Origin: Paramylibacter ulvae
Lineage (GTDB): Bacteria > Pseudomonadota > Alphaproteobacteria > Rhodobacterales > Rhodobacteraceae
NCBI RefSeq assembly: GCF_014652655.1
Contig: NZ_BMZF01000006.1
Span: 62,001 to 126,000, forward strand
Length of the DNA: 64,000 nt
Reading direction: 5' to 3'
The notes beneath the pieces were generated by a model. It searched no databases. It was given only the letters and a program-made list of their open reading frames with translations, and was not told where the DNA came from. Below, piece by piece: positions 54,364 through 63,909 of the stretch. Position 1 is the stretch's first letter. Each line of letters begins with the position of its first letter. The position numbers were made by a program, and so were the translations under genes.

Positions 54364-55041
54364 GTGATCGAGCTGAAAAGAGCAGGTTTTTCCTACGGCG
54401 GTGGGGCAATATTAGCGGATGTTGATTTACATCTGACCAAGGGCAGTTTTCATTTTTTAACTGGACCATCGGGTTCAGGGAAATCAACATTGATGAAATT
54501 ATGCTATCAGGCATTGTTTCCAAGTGCAGGCACGATCAAGGTGTTTGGCAAAGATGTCCGCGCCATGACCCATGACGATATCGCGATAATTCGCCGCCGT
54601 ATTGGGGTTGTGCACCAAGATTGCCAATTTTTAGATCATCTGAGCCTTGCAGAAAATGTGCTGATGCCCAGTCAGGTATCTGGGCGTGACCTGAACGACG
54701 ATTTGCAGAATATGAACCAATTGTTGAATTGGGTTGGGTTAACGAAACAAATTAACTCGCTACCGCCACAGTTGTCTGGTGGTGAACGCCAACGAGCGGC
54801 ACTTGCGCGGGCGTTAATTCTGTCGCCTGATGTGATTTTAGCCGATGAACCCACAGGCAATGTTGATTGGGAAATGGGACAGAAATTGTTAAACTTGCTG
54901 ATTGAATTAAACAAAATGGGCAAAACAATTTTGATTGCGACACATGATATGAATTTGATTCGCGTTGCAAAGCCGCAGGTTGCGGCGCGTGTATTGCGTA
55001 TCCAAGATAAGCGTATTGTTGCGGGTGGAGCAGATTTATGA
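54364..55041 (+). CDS. ftsE: Cell division ATP-binding protein FtsE
   Basis: 225 aa ABC ATPase starting at GTG 54364. Walker A LTGPSGSGKSTLMKL, Q-loop in VVHQDCQFLDH, signature LSGGERQRAALARAL and Walker B VILADEPTGNVD are intact. FtsE with FtsX couples ATP hydrolysis to activation of septal peptidoglycan hydrolases through EnvC-like partners. It overlaps ftsX by 4 nt. Confidence 0.95.
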   Translation: MIELKRAGFSYGGGAILADVDLHLTKGSFHFLTGPSGSGKSTLMKLCYQALFPSAGTIKVFGKDVRAMTHDDIAIIRRRIGVVHQDCQFLDHLSLAENVLMPSQVSGRDLNDDLQNMNQLLNWVGLTKQINSLPPQLSGGERQRAALARALILSPDVILADEPTGNVDWEMGQKLLNLLIELNKMGKTILIATHDMNLIRVAKPQVAARVLRIQDKRIVAGGADL

Positions 55042-55952
55042 GTAAAATTTCGCAATATTGGCAAATTGCACAAGACACATTGTCTGGTGATCAGAATGCT
55101 GATCGTGTGGTTCCCCCATCAGGTTATACGGCGTCGTTGACGACCTTTGTGTCATTCGCCATGGCATTTTTGACGGTCTTTGCGCTGGCGTTATTTTTGG
55201 CCACGGGCCGGTTGGCGGATCGCTGGGCTACTGAACTGGCGGGCACATCAACTGTGCGCATTTCCGCACCGGCGGGACAGATGGATGCACAGGCAAAAAC
55301 GGTTCTGGGTATTTTGGAAACCACACCAGGTATTGCCAGCGCGCGTTTGATGTCAGAAGACGAACAGCGTCGTTTGTTAACACCATGGTTTGGCGTGGAT
55401 TTGCCCATGGATAATCTACCGATTCCAAGCCTTGTTGAAATCACAGAAGAGGGCGTTGGCCCTGATGTGAATGGATTACGTTTACGATTACAAGCAGAGG
55501 CACCAGGCGCAATTTTGGACGATCACACGCGTTGGCGTCGACCAATGGTCAAGGCGGCGCAACGCCTGCGCCTATTGGGTGGATTATCCATTGGTTTGAT
55601 TGTTGGTTCGACAATTGCGATGATAACGTTGGCCGCACAGGCTGCGTTATCGGCAAACGGACAGGTGATCAGTGTGCTGCGCCTGATTGGTGCGCGCGAT
55701 AATTATATCGCAAAGGCGTTCGTGCGCCGTTTCACTATTCGTGCATTTTTGGGTGGGCTGATCGGCAGTTTGATCGCGATGTTATTCATCTATTTCCTAC
55801 CCGCAGTCGCAGAAGAAGGTGCGTTTCTTACGGGGCTTGGTTTTCAAGGTGTTCAATGGCTTCTGCCGCTGTTTATACCAGTGATAGCGGCAATAATCGC
55901 GTTTGTTTCCACGCGTTTTGCTGCGAATTCTAAATTACAAAGGACGGCATGA
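55038..55952 (+). CDS. ftsX: Cell division protein FtsX
   Basis: 304 aa permease. One N-terminal transmembrane helix (about residues 31-57), an extracytoplasmic loop carrying AKTVLGILETTPGIASARL, then three C-terminal helices including LRLLGGLSIGLIVGSTIAMI. FtsX is the membrane partner of FtsE. The gene overlaps ftsE and plsC by 4 nt each, so the three are one operon. Confidence 0.92.
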   Translation: MSKISQYWQIAQDTLSGDQNADRVVPPSGYTASLTTFVSFAMAFLTVFALALFLATGRLADRWATELAGTSTVRISAPAGQMDAQAKTVLGILETTPGIASARLMSEDEQRRLLTPWFGVDLPMDNLPIPSLVEITEEGVGPDVNGLRLRLQAEAPGAILDDHTRWRRPMVKAAQRLRLLGGLSIGLIVGSTIAMITLAAQAALSANGQVISVLRLIGARDNYIAKAFVRRFTIRAFLGGLIGSLIAMLFIYFLPAVAEEGAFLTGLGFQGVQWLLPLFIPVIAAIIAFVSTRFAANSKLQRTA

Positions 55953-56698
55953 TGGCTTACGTTTTCCAATATATACGATCGGTGATATTTGTCATTTTGA
56001 TGTACGCTTGGATGCTCGTCTTGGGGATTATCGGCGCCATTCCTGCGGCGCTGTCGCGTGATTGGGCATATAAATTTATGCGATTTTATTGCGTATCCGT
56101 ATTCTGGTTAGCGCGCGTGTTGTGTGGTTTGACATATGAAATCCGCGGTAAAGTGCCAACAGGTTCGGTGATCGTTGCGTCCAAACATCAATCATTTTTG
56201 GATGTGATGGTGAACTTCTACACCGTTGAACGCGGAAATTTTGTGATGAAAAAGGAACTGAAATGGGCGCCAATATTGGGGTTTTATGCAATGCGTATTG
56301 GTGTGGCACCGGTGAAACGCGGTGCGCGTTCCAAATCCATGAAAGAAATGGTGTCTGGCGTCGAAAAAGAGGCAGACACGCCATCGCAACTGATAATTTA
56401 CCCACAAGGCACGCGTGTGCCACCTGGTAAATATCTTCCTTACAAGGTTGGCGCTGCGGTGTTGTGCCAACGTTTTGATCGCCCCTGCATTCCTGTTGCA
56501 ACCAATGTCGGCGTGTTTTGGAATAAACGTGGGCTTTATCGTAAACCCGGTGTCGCGGTGTTTGAATATTTCGAACCACTGCAAAAAGGGTTGAGCGTTG
56601 AGGAGATGACCACAGAAATGGAACGCGTAATCGAAACCAATTCGAACCGATTAATGGCAGAGGCGGGTTTCGATGTCCCGCCTCAAGATGCGTCATGA
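55949..56698 (+). CDS. plsC: 1-acyl-sn-glycerol-3-phosphate acyltransferase PlsC
   Basis: 249 aa. An N-terminal membrane helix precedes the acyltransferase domain with the HX4D motif in SKHQSFLDVMV and the second motif in YPQGTRVPPGKYLPYK. It acylates lysophosphatidic acid to phosphatidic acid. Two tandem ATGs (55949 and 55952) are possible starts; the first overlaps the ftsX stop as ATGA. It overlaps the next gene by 4 nt. Confidence 0.93.
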   Translation: MMAYVFQYIRSVIFVILMYAWMLVLGIIGAIPAALSRDWAYKFMRFYCVSVFWLARVLCGLTYEIRGKVPTGSVIVASKHQSFLDVMVNFYTVERGNFVMKKELKWAPILGFYAMRIGVAPVKRGARSKSMKEMVSGVEKEADTPSQLIIYPQGTRVPPGKYLPYKVGAAVLCQRFDRPCIPVATNVGVFWNKRGLYRKPGVAVFEYFEPLQKGLSVEEMTTEMERVIETNSNRLMAEAGFDVPPQDAS

Positions 56699-57306
56699 CG
56701 ATTATTCAATCTGTTGACGAATTGGAAAAACTCTATGGCGAACCAAGCGAATTATCGCTGCGCAAAGTTGCCGACCATATCACCCCAGAATACAGCAAAT
56801 GGATTGAAAGCAGCCCGTTTTGCGCGATATGTACGGTTGGCCGCGATGGTGCGGATGCGTCACCTCGCGGGGATATCGGACAAGTTGTTTTTGAATTGGA
56901 TTCAAAAACGCTGGCACTGCCAGATCGACATGGCAACAATCGGTTGGATAGTTTGCGCAATATTGTAAATGACGGGCGGGTTGCGTTGATGATGATGACG
57001 CCTAAATCCACGATCGTTACCCGCGTGAATGGGCGCGGCGAAATTTCGATTGATCCTGAATTGTTGGAACGTTTCGTGGTCAAAGGAAAGCAACCAAAAT
57101 CCGTCATTTTGATTCACGTCGAAGAGGTGTATTTTCAATGTTCCCGCGCGGTGATGCGTGCAGGTCTTTGGAAACATGAACAGTGGCCAGATATTGAAAA
57201 CCTACCGACCATGGGGCAAATTTTGGCGGCGCAATCTGACAATGAAATCGATGGCGATGCGGTTGACAAAGCATGGCCTGAACGCGCCAAGAAGGGCTTG
57301 TGGTAA
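56695..57306 (+). CDS. Pyridoxamine 5'-phosphate oxidase-like FMN-binding family protein
   Basis: 203 aa. A split-barrel flavin-binding fold is suggested by FCAICTVGRDGADASPRGD, ALPDRHGNNRLDSLRNIV and VALMMMTPKSTIVTRVNGRG. The layout matches the MSMEG_1061-type pyridoxamine-oxidase-related family rather than PdxH itself. The substrate is unknown. Last gene of the ftsE-ftsX-plsC unit, ending immediately before the convergent accA. Confidence 0.85.
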   Translation: MTIIQSVDELEKLYGEPSELSLRKVADHITPEYSKWIESSPFCAICTVGRDGADASPRGDIGQVVFELDSKTLALPDRHGNNRLDSLRNIVNDGRVALMMMTPKSTIVTRVNGRGEISIDPELLERFVVKGKQPKSVILIHVEEVYFQCSRAVMRAGLWKHEQWPDIENLPTMGQILAAQSDNEIDGDAVDKAWPERAKKGLW

Positions 57307-58269
57307 TTAAGCCAGCGTTTTTGAACCAATGTCCAAGAATTTCTGGCGCCGCTCTTTGATCAACTGTTTTGGCTTTTTGCCTGATAGGTCTTTTAAGGAT
57401 GCCGCGATGGCATCTTTTACGGCGACATATGTGTGTTCGCGGTCACGCTGCGCACCACCCAATGGTTCGGGGATTATCAAATCGGCAACACCAAGTTTTA
57501 CCAAATCTTGCGCCGTTAGGCGTAATGCCTCAGCGGCTTCGCGCATTTTTTCTGCGTCTTTCCACAAAATTGATGCGCAGCCTTCTGGTGAAATCACGGA
57601 ATAAACAGAATGTTCCAACATTAACAAACGATCTGCTGTGGCAAATGCGACCGCACCGCCCGAACCGCCTTCACCGATGATACATGAAATCAAAGGGACA
57701 CCGATTTGCAAACATTTTTCGGTGCTGCGCGCAATCGCCTCTGATTGGCCGCGTTCCTCGGCACCACGGCCTGGAAATGCGCCGGGTGTATCCACCAACG
57801 TAACCACAGGCAGGCCAAAACGATCGGCCATGTCCATCAGGCGGATCGCTTTGCGGTAACCCTCTGGTCGGGCCATGCCAAAATTATGGTGGAGACGTGA
57901 TGTTGTATCGTTGCCCTTTTCCTGACCCATCACAACAACAGGTTGATCATTGAAACGTGCTAAACCACCCATCACCGCGGTATCGTCACCAAAAACGCGA
58001 TCACCTTGCAGCGGTGTGTATTCGGTGAACAGATTTTCGATGTAATCTTTGCAATGTGGGCGATCAGGGTGGCGTGCGACCTGACATTTACGCCATGGCG
58101 TCAGATTTTTATACAAATCAACAAGCATGGTTTGCGCTTTTTTGTCCAGCGCGCCAGCTTCCTTTTCGACATTCATTTCGTCTTCGCTTTGGCTGGCGAT
58201 GGCGCGTAATTCGGCGGCTTTGCCTTCGATTTCTGCCAATGGTTTTTCGAATTCGAGATAGTTTTGCAT
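57307..58269 (-). CDS. accA: Acetyl-CoA carboxylase carboxyltransferase subunit alpha
   Basis: 320 aa, standard size. N-terminal helical part, then [58 protein letters not shown] and [20 protein letters not shown]. With AccD it transfers the carboxyl group from carboxybiotin to acetyl-CoA, making malonyl-CoA for fatty acid synthesis. Monocistronic, as usual in many Proteobacteria. Confidence 0.98.
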   Translation of the reverse strand: MQNYLEFEKPLAEIEGKAAELRAIASQSEDEMNVEKEAGALDKKAQTMLVDLYKNLTPWRKCQVARHPDRPHCKDYIENLFTEYTPLQGDRVFGDDTAVMGGLARFNDQPVVVMGQEKGNDTTSRLHHNFGMARPEGYRKAIRLMDMADRFGLPVVTLVDTPGAFPGRGAEERGQSEAIARSTEKCLQIGVPLISCIIGEGGSGGAVAFATADRLLMLEHSVYSVISPEGCASILWKDAEKMREAAEALRLTAQDLVKLGVADLIIPEPLGGAQRDREHTYVAVKDAIAASLKDLSGKKPKQLIKERRQKFLDIGSKTLA

Positions 58270-58331
58270 CTGTTCGCCTTGTCTTTTTCAGCCACTGTTA
58301 TGCCGTTGAATAGGTTAAATTGCAACGGGTT

Positions 58332-58868
58332 CTAGCTGCGTATTTCAACGATTGTGCTCATTGGTGTTACGTTCCATATTTCACGGATTTCGGGATTGGT
58401 CACCGCGATACAACCCGCAGTCCAATCGCCCTTAACCTTGTAACCTTCGGCAACCTTGTTTGGCTGGCCATGGATGAAAATATCACCGCCTGGGTCATAA
58501 CCACCTGCGCGGGCACGGGCGATATCGTCGGCTTTGGGGTAATCAATGCCAAGGGACAGCGTATATTTGCTGTTTTGATTGCGCCGATCGATTTTAAAAA
58601 TCCCTTCTGGTGTTTTTCCGTCACCTTGTATCGATTTGTCGCCATCGGGTGCAAAACCCAACGCGACAGCATATTCGCGCACAGGTTTATCGCCCTGATA
58701 CATGGTCATTTTTCGCGCTGACTTTTCGATTATGATGCGATCAACCTGTCCAATTATTGGCACGCTTATCGGCGCTGGCGGGTCAACCTGTTCGAGATAT
58801 AGCCAAGCCAGCCCAACGCCCGTGGCCAATATCGATAACAAGAATATTCGTTTCAGCTTTCGCATCAT
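58332..58868 (-). CDS. L,D-transpeptidase family (YkuD) protein
   Basis: 178 aa. An N-terminal hydrophobic helix (about residues 8-26) anchors or exports the protein. The YkuD catalytic region has the His in DIFIHGQPNK and the Cys in DWTAGCIAVTNPEI, as in murein L,D-transpeptidases (HX~20[ST]HGCx motif, here TAGC). It probably cross-links peptidoglycan or attaches proteins to it. The ATGATG start overlaps the end of the C-S lyase gene by 4 nt. Confidence 0.9.
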   Translation of the reverse strand: MMRKLKRIFLLSILATGVGLAWLYLEQVDPPAPISVPIIGQVDRIIIEKSARKMTMYQGDKPVREYAVALGFAPDGDKSIQGDGKTPEGIFKIDRRNQNSKYTLSLGIDYPKADDIARARAGGYDPGGDIFIHGQPNKVAEGYKVKGDWTAGCIAVTNPEIREIWNVTPMSTIVEIRS

Positions 58869-60055
58869 TGAAGATCTTTAAACGCATCCTTGAGGCGTGC
58901 GACAGCTTCGATAACCAGACTGCGCTGTGTTCCAAGGTTGAATCGTAGGAAATTTTCACCACCCTTGCCAAACGTTGTGCCGTGATTGCCAACAACTTGA
59001 GCGACATCTTGGGTACGGTTTGTGAATTCTTGGCGCGTCATGCCTGTACCACTGAAATCCACCCAAGCCAGATATGTTGCCTCGAGCGGCATTGATTTCA
59101 GCCCTGGTATTTCTGCGATACCAGCGTCGAATATTTTTCTGTTTTCGTCGATGTAATTGACCAAGCTATCAACCCAATTGGCACCGCTCGTATATGCCGC
59201 CTCTGTCATGAATATGCCAAAGCTGTTTGCCGATATACCTCCCGCGGCCATGGTTGCCGCAAATTTTTCACGCAACGCTTGATCGGCAATAATGACGTTT
59301 CCTGCATGTGCGCCCGCGATATTAAATGTTTTGGATGCCGCAGTCATCATCACCAAACGATGGGCAATGTGGGGTGCGGCGTTTGTCATGGGAATATGGC
59401 GCGTTTTCCCAAATACAATATCGTGGTGAATTTCATCAGCTACCAATATCAGATCATGCTTTTCGCAAAAATCCGCGACTTGGGCCAGTTCAGATTGTGT
59501 CCAAACACGCCCGCCAGGATTGTGCGGCGAGCACAGGATTAACATGGTTTCATTGCCTGTCATTTGTTTTTCGTAAGCGTCGAAATCCATTTCATAGCGA
59601 CCATTCACATTTGCTAATTCACATTCAACAACCTCGCGATTGTTGGCTTTGATGACGCGGGCAAATGCGTGATAAACGGGGGTAAAAATCACCACCCCAT
59701 CGTTTGGTTTGGTAAATGTTTGAATGCAGAGCGCGGTGCCATTTACCAAACCATGCGTGGTGAAAATATGTGATGGGTCAACATTCCAGCCATGGCGCAT
59801 TTTCATCCAATTGACGATGGCACTGCGATACGACTTGTCATCCCCATAATACCCAAAAATGCCGTGATCACGCATTTCTTGCAAGCAATCCAATACCCGT
59901 TGAGGGGGGCGAAAATCCATATCCGCCACCCACATCGCGATACCCTCATTCGGGTCCACTCCATATAGTGGTTCCAGCATATCCCATTTTGCAGAGTGTG
60001 TTCCAATACGGTTAATGGTGCTATCGAATTGATCGTTAATATCGTCTAGGCTCAT
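58865..60055 (-). CDS. PatB/MalY-type C-S lyase (cystathionine beta-lyase-like aminotransferase)
   Basis: 396 aa from ATG 60055, with GAGG five bases upstream. Fold-type I PLP enzyme with AMWVADMDFRPPQRVLDCL at the start, PVYHAFARVIKANNREVVEC, LCSPHNPGGRVW, VADEIHHDIVF and the PLP lysine in MTAASKTFNIAGAHAG. This is the PatB/MalY subgroup of pyridoxal C-S lyases, which act on cystathionine or related thioethers. Co-directional with the L,D-transpeptidase, overlapping by 4 nt. Confidence 0.92.
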   Translation of the reverse strand: MSLDDINDQFDSTINRIGTHSAKWDMLEPLYGVDPNEGIAMWVADMDFRPPQRVLDCLQEMRDHGIFGYYGDDKSYRSAIVNWMKMRHGWNVDPSHIFTTHGLVNGTALCIQTFTKPNDGVVIFTPVYHAFARVIKANNREVVECELANVNGRYEMDFDAYEKQMTGNETMLILCSPHNPGGRVWTQSELAQVADFCEKHDLILVADEIHHDIVFGKTRHIPMTNAAPHIAHRLVMMTAASKTFNIAGAHAGNVIIADQALREKFAATMAAGGISANSFGIFMTEAAYTSGANWVDSLVNYIDENRKIFDAGIAEIPGLKSMPLEATYLAWVDFSGTGMTRQEFTNRTQDVAQVVGNHGTTFGKGGENFLRFNLGTQRSLVIEAVARLKDAFKDLQ

Positions 60056-60154
60056 GATACCCTCGTTTGTTTCATCGCATGCTAGCGTTCTGAACATTGT
60101 GAGCAAGTGCTTTATCCTGTTGCGTGCGTAATTGCGTTGGGCTAGTTCTGCGAT

Positions 60155-60673
60155 ATGTCTTTACTACCGATTATTTTGCACCCCGATCCGCGTCTGAAAA
60201 AAAACTGTGATGTTGTTGAAAATTTCAACGACGACATCCGTGCACTTGCCGATAATATGTTGGAAACGATGTATGATGCACCAGGTGTCGGGTTGGCCGC
60301 GCCACAGGTGGGGGTGTTACAGCGCGTTTTTGTGATGGATTGCGCCGAAAAAGATGAGACCCCAGAACCAATGGTTTTGATCAATCCAGAAATTGTTTGG
60401 CATTCAGATGAAACCAATATCCACAACGAAGGATGTTTGTCATTGCCCGAATTATTCGAAGATGTCGAACGACCAGCAGAGGTGAAAATGCGGTTTCATG
60501 ATGTGGCGGGTAAATTGCATGAACAAGAATTCGACGCGCTTTGGGCGACCTGCGCCCAGCATGAATTGGATCATCTGAACGGTACGCTTTTCATTGATCA
60601 TCTTAGCCGCATTAAACGATCGATGATGACGAAAAAAATGGTGAAGTTCAAAAAAGATTTGGCACGCGGATAA
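60155..60673 (+). CDS. def: Peptide deformylase
   Basis: 172 aa. All three deformylase motifs are intact: GVGLAAPQVG (45-54), EGCLSLPE (Cys94 as metal ligand) and QHELDHLNG (His136, Glu137, His140). It removes the formyl group from N-terminal formylmethionine. Divergent from the C-S lyase. A shorter paralogue follows, sharing one base, then fmt, which makes formyl-Met-tRNA. Confidence 0.97.
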   Translation: MSLLPIILHPDPRLKKNCDVVENFNDDIRALADNMLETMYDAPGVGLAAPQVGVLQRVFVMDCAEKDETPEPMVLINPEIVWHSDETNIHNEGCLSLPELFEDVERPAEVKMRFHDVAGKLHEQEFDALWATCAQHELDHLNGTLFIDHLSRIKRSMMTKKMVKFKKDLARG

Positions 60674-61176
60674 TGGCCGTTCGCCTGTTTATTCCGTACC
60701 CCGATCAAAGATTGCGCACGGTGTGTGAATCTGTTGATACAATTGATGATGAAACACGCGCGATTTGGAATGATATGCTAGATAGCATGTATGCCATGCC
60801 AGGTGTTGGATTGGGGGCGCCACAAATCGGAATTACCAAACGATTGGCGGTGATGGATTGTTCCGAAAAAGGTAACGAACCCGTGCGCATGGCAAATCCT
60901 GAAATATTGCATCAATCGGCGAAATTGCGTGTGCACACAGAAGGGAGCCCAAATTTGCCAGATGTCTGGGCGAAAATTGAACGCCCGCGTGCGGTGACAG
61001 TAACCTATCTTGATGAAAGCGGTGAACAGGTTGAACGCGATTTTGTTGGGCTGTGGGCGACGTCCGTGCAACATCAAATTGATCATTTGAACGGCAAGAT
61101 GTATTTTGATCACCTTAGCAGCGTGAAACGAAAAATGTTACTGGCAAAGGCTGCGAAGATCGCCAAAAAAGGATAA
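60673..61176 (+). CDS. Peptide deformylase paralogue with altered active site
   Basis: 167 aa, clearly homologous to the preceding gene. Motif 1 is [10 protein letters not shown]. Motif 2 is EGSPNLPD, with the metal-ligand Cys replaced by Ser92. Motif 3 is HQIDH (134-138), with the catalytic Glu replaced by Gln135. Both metal histidines remain. Loss of the Cys ligand and the catalytic Glu predicts no, or very altered, deformylase activity. It might act as a regulatory or binding subunit, for example with Def (inference). The gene is intact and inside the def-fmt operon, 4 nt before fmt. Confidence 0.9.
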   Translation: MAVRLFIPYPDQRLRTVCESVDTIDDETRAIWNDMLDSMYAMPGVGLGAPQIGITKRLAVMDCSEKGNEPVRMANPEILHQSAKLRVHTEGSPNLPDVWAKIERPRAVTVTYLDESGEQVERDFVGLWATSVQHQIDHLNGKMYFDHLSSVKRKMLLAKAAKIAKKG

Positions 61177-61180
61177 CCCA

Positions 61181-62092
61181 ATGCGCGTTGTTTTTATGGG
61201 TACACCCGATTTTTCCGTTCCCGTGTTGCAATCTCTTGTGGATGCGGGCCATGAAATCGCGGCTGTGTATTGCCAGCCTCCCCGCCCAGCGGGGCGGGGC
61301 AAAAAAGACCGCTTAACACCAGTACATGTTTTGGCGCAAAACTTGGGGTTGATGGTCCGCACGCCACTGAACTTCAAAGACGAAAACGATATTGCTGAAT
61401 TTGCGGCACTGAATGCTGATATCGCGGTTGTGGTCGCCTATGGTTTGATTTTACCACAGGCCATATTGGATGTCCCAAAACATGGGTGTTTGAATATTCA
61501 CGCATCGCTTTTGCCGCGTTGGCGTGGTGCTGCACCCATCCATCGCGCGATTATGGCGGGTGATCACGAAACGGGTGTTTGTATAATGCAAATGGAAGCA
61601 GGGCTTGATACGGGCCCCGTTTTGACGCGCGAGTCGACACAGATTGGCGTGGGAGATACCACCTCAACACTGCATGATCGGTTGTCGCAAATGGGTGCGG
61701 AATTGATTGTTGAAACTTTGGTGCGATTGGATGAATTATCCGCGGTTGCGCAATCAAACGATGGCGTCACCTATGCCAAAAAAATCACCAAGGAAGAGGC
61801 GGCGATTGATTGGAATCAACCCGCCGATGTTGTTGATAACCATATCCGTGCGTTGTCACCATTCCCAGGTGCATGGTTCGAAGTTGATGGAAATCGTATC
61901 AAAGTGTTGATGAGCAAACAGGTTGCTATGGATGGTGATGCAGGTTTTATTTTGGATGATCAAATCAGTGTCGCATGTGCGACAGGCGCTGTTCGATTGT
62001 TGAAATTACAACGTGCGGGCAAGGGGCTCATGGATGCCGATGTGTTCCTGCGTGGATTTGATTTGCCCAAAGGAATGCCGCTGAAACCTTAA
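61181..62092 (+). CDS. fmt: Methionyl-tRNA formyltransferase
   Basis: 303 aa. N-terminal formyltransferase domain with [20 protein letters not shown], the catalytic region [20 protein letters not shown] and [14 protein letters not shown]; a C-terminal tRNA-binding domain follows ([20 protein letters not shown]). It formylates initiator Met-tRNA. Third gene of the def-def paralogue-fmt operon. Confidence 0.97.
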   Translation: MRVVFMGTPDFSVPVLQSLVDAGHEIAAVYCQPPRPAGRGKKDRLTPVHVLAQNLGLMVRTPLNFKDENDIAEFAALNADIAVVVAYGLILPQAILDVPKHGCLNIHASLLPRWRGAAPIHRAIMAGDHETGVCIMQMEAGLDTGPVLTRESTQIGVGDTTSTLHDRLSQMGAELIVETLVRLDELSAVAQSNDGVTYAKKITKEEAAIDWNQPADVVDNHIRALSPFPGAWFEVDGNRIKVLMSKQVAMDGDAGFILDDQISVACATGAVRLLKLQRAGKGLMDADVFLRGFDLPKGMPLKP

Positions 62093-62136
62093 AATTCAGC
62101 AAAAAATTCCTATGTATTTAGGGAAAGAGAGGGAAC

Positions 62137-62388
62137 ATGCCAGTTTTTTTGGTTCTTGTTGTTGGTGCAGCCGCGGGGATATTGGGTTCGCATTTTATGA
62201 AATTAAACGTCAATATTTATTTGGCCTGCGCAATCGGCGTTCTTGGCACGATTGTCGGTGGCTTTGCGCTGCGCGGATTGATGAATGTCATGCTGAGCAC
62301 TACCGGTGTGCTTAGCCTATTTTTAGGCGCAATTTTTGGTGTGGTTGTGTTGATCTGGATTTACCGAACGTATTTTAGCGGGCGCTAA
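62137..62388 (+). CDS. Small membrane protein, GlsB/YeaQ/YmgE-like (transglycosylase-associated)
   Basis: 83 aa with three hydrophobic helices separated by short loops ([52 protein letters not shown]). The glycine-rich pattern fits the transglycosylase-associated GlsB/YeaQ family, but the resemblance is partial. GAGGG precedes the ATG. It ends 4 nt into the convergent rnhA gene. Function unknown. Confidence 0.75.
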   Translation: MPVFLVLVVGAAAGILGSHFMKLNVNIYLACAIGVLGTIVGGFALRGLMNVMLSTTGVLSLFLGAIFGVVVLIWIYRTYFSGR

Positions 62389-62843
62389 GGTGCAGGTTTA
62401 AACGGTTCCATACCTGCGCGCGCCAATTCGTCAGCGCGTTCATTTTCTGGGTGGCCTGCGTGCCCTTTGACCCATTCCCATGTCACATTATGACGCTGTG
62501 CGGCAGTATCCAAACGCTGCCAAAGCTCTGCGTTTTTGACGGGTTTTTTGGCCGCGTTGCGCCAGCCGTTTTTCTTCCAGCCGAAAATCCATTTGGTAAT
62601 GCCATCTTTGACGTAAGAGCTGTCTGTGACAACGGTGAGCGTGCTTGGCTTTTCCAGGGCTTCGAGTGCAGAAATCGCCGCCATTAATTCCATTTGGTTA
62701 TTCGTGGTCAGCTGTGCGCCACCATTTAATTCGCGTTCTTTTAGGACGGTATCAGAATTGCGTGCGATCAAAATCGCACCCCAACCACCAGGCCCAGGAT
62801 TGCCAGAGCATGCTCCGTCGGTATAGGCAAAAAGTTCAGGCAC
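62385..62843 (-). CDS. rnhA: Ribonuclease HI
   Basis: 152 aa. The four catalytic carboxylates are visible: Asp in [18 protein letters not shown], Glu in [14 protein letters not shown], Asp in [12 protein letters not shown] and Asp in [14 protein letters not shown]. It cleaves RNA in RNA-DNA hybrids. The start overlaps the upstream methyltransferase gene by 8 nt. Confidence 0.97.
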   Translation of the reverse strand: MPELFAYTDGACSGNPGPGGWGAILIARNSDTVLKERELNGGAQLTTNNQMELMAAISALEALEKPSTLTVVTDSSYVKDGITKWIFGWKKNGWRNAAKKPVKNAELWQRLDTAAQRHNVTWEWVKGHAGHPENERADELARAGMEPFKPAP

Positions 62844-63426
62844 GTGCGGTCACAATCATAAATGGTTTTTCTGTGCCCGACATGCCAGTTGATACCCCTG
62901 TGCGCAAGTGTGTAGGTGTGAAATTTGCCGCGACAAGCAGTGAATTCACCTCGTCCGTTTGATAGTAGGCATAAAAACGCCCCAGGGATTCCCGCTGTTC
63001 ACCCGTACCAATCAATAGGCCCAAATGTAAAATTGCATTTGGTTTCAGTGCCGTGTGAATCTTGCCCAACAATTCAGGCATTTCAGATTTTGTTGCATGT
63101 AGCAGGCTAAAATTCGCCCAAATACCATCGTATTTCTTGATCGCAGATAGTTGGTGAAATTCTTGTTGAACGGCGTTTAAGCCATAGCTTTTTTTCGCAA
63201 GTGCAACCATCTCTGATGATGCATCTGTGGCATCCACGATGAGACCAGATTGCGCCATAAACGCACCCGAATTTCCGGGACCACATCCCAGATCAAGAAC
63301 ATGTCCCCCAGCAGGGATCGCATTGATAAAGTTGGTTAAGTCGGCATCTGGTTTGTGGCGAGTAAGCAAATTTTGATATTGTTCCGCCGTCTGGTCGTAT
63401 GTTTGAATTGTCTCTAGATCGGTCAT
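62836..63426 (-). CDS. Class I SAM-dependent methyltransferase
   Basis: 196 aa. SAM motif I is [20 protein letters not shown], followed by [20 protein letters not shown] and the post-motif region [20 protein letters not shown]. It is a small Rossmann methyltransferase; the substrate is unknown. It sits between DUF3429-like and rnhA genes, both abutting or overlapping. Confidence 0.9.
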   Translation of the reverse strand: MTDLETIQTYDQTAEQYQNLLTRHKPDADLTNFINAIPAGGHVLDLGCGPGNSGAFMAQSGLIVDATDASSEMVALAKKSYGLNAVQQEFHQLSAIKKYDGIWANFSLLHATKSEMPELLGKIHTALKPNAILHLGLLIGTGEQRESLGRFYAYYQTDEVNSLLVAANFTPTHLRTGVSTGMSGTEKPFMIVTARA

Positions 63427-63909
63427 TTAATTAAGTCCACCAATTCGTTCCAAGAGGGTTTGAATTTGATAGTCAAAGATCGGGACAAGATAACATGCCA
63501 ATATCGCAACTGTTACAAAAATACGGTTTCGCAACCACCAAGGTGGAAACAGATTTTGTTTCACAAAGTACCAGTCGTTTATCAACAATAGCGCAAAACC
63601 CGTTGGAATAATGATCGGGCGCAATCCGCCGCGAAATGTGAAAAAGAAAAATATCCAAAGTACCGGCCAGATCGCCATCAAATAATGGGTTTTACGTGTG
63701 CTTTCAGACATTGAAACAGCAGCCCAATATCCTCCGCCTAATAGGCCGAATATCGCAATTGCATAGGTTCCAAACAACCGTGTTGGTGGTCCATACAATG
63801 AAAAAATGGCATCACTTACAAAATCATTATACCACGCAATTGTTGCCAAATAAAATGGCAGCAATCCAATCACAGTAAACCAAAACGTCAGGCGTGGAAT
63901 GCCAAACAT
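63427..63909 (-). CDS. Inner membrane protein, DUF3429-like
   Basis: 160 aa with four to five hydrophobic helices (LTFWFTVIGLLPFYLATI, FGTYAIAIFGLLGGGYWAA, YLMAIWPVLWIFFFF, IFVTVAILACYLVPIF). The layout and the GYWAAVSMS segment resemble DUF3429 membrane proteins; I am moderately sure. No function known. Its ATG shares one base with the ispH stop and its own stop abuts the methyltransferase start. Confidence 0.8.
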   Translation of the reverse strand: MFGIPRLTFWFTVIGLLPFYLATIAWYNDFVSDAIFSLYGPPTRLFGTYAIAIFGLLGGGYWAAVSMSESTRKTHYLMAIWPVLWIFFFFTFRGGLRPIIIPTGFALLLINDWYFVKQNLFPPWWLRNRIFVTVAILACYLVPIFDYQIQTLLERIGGLN

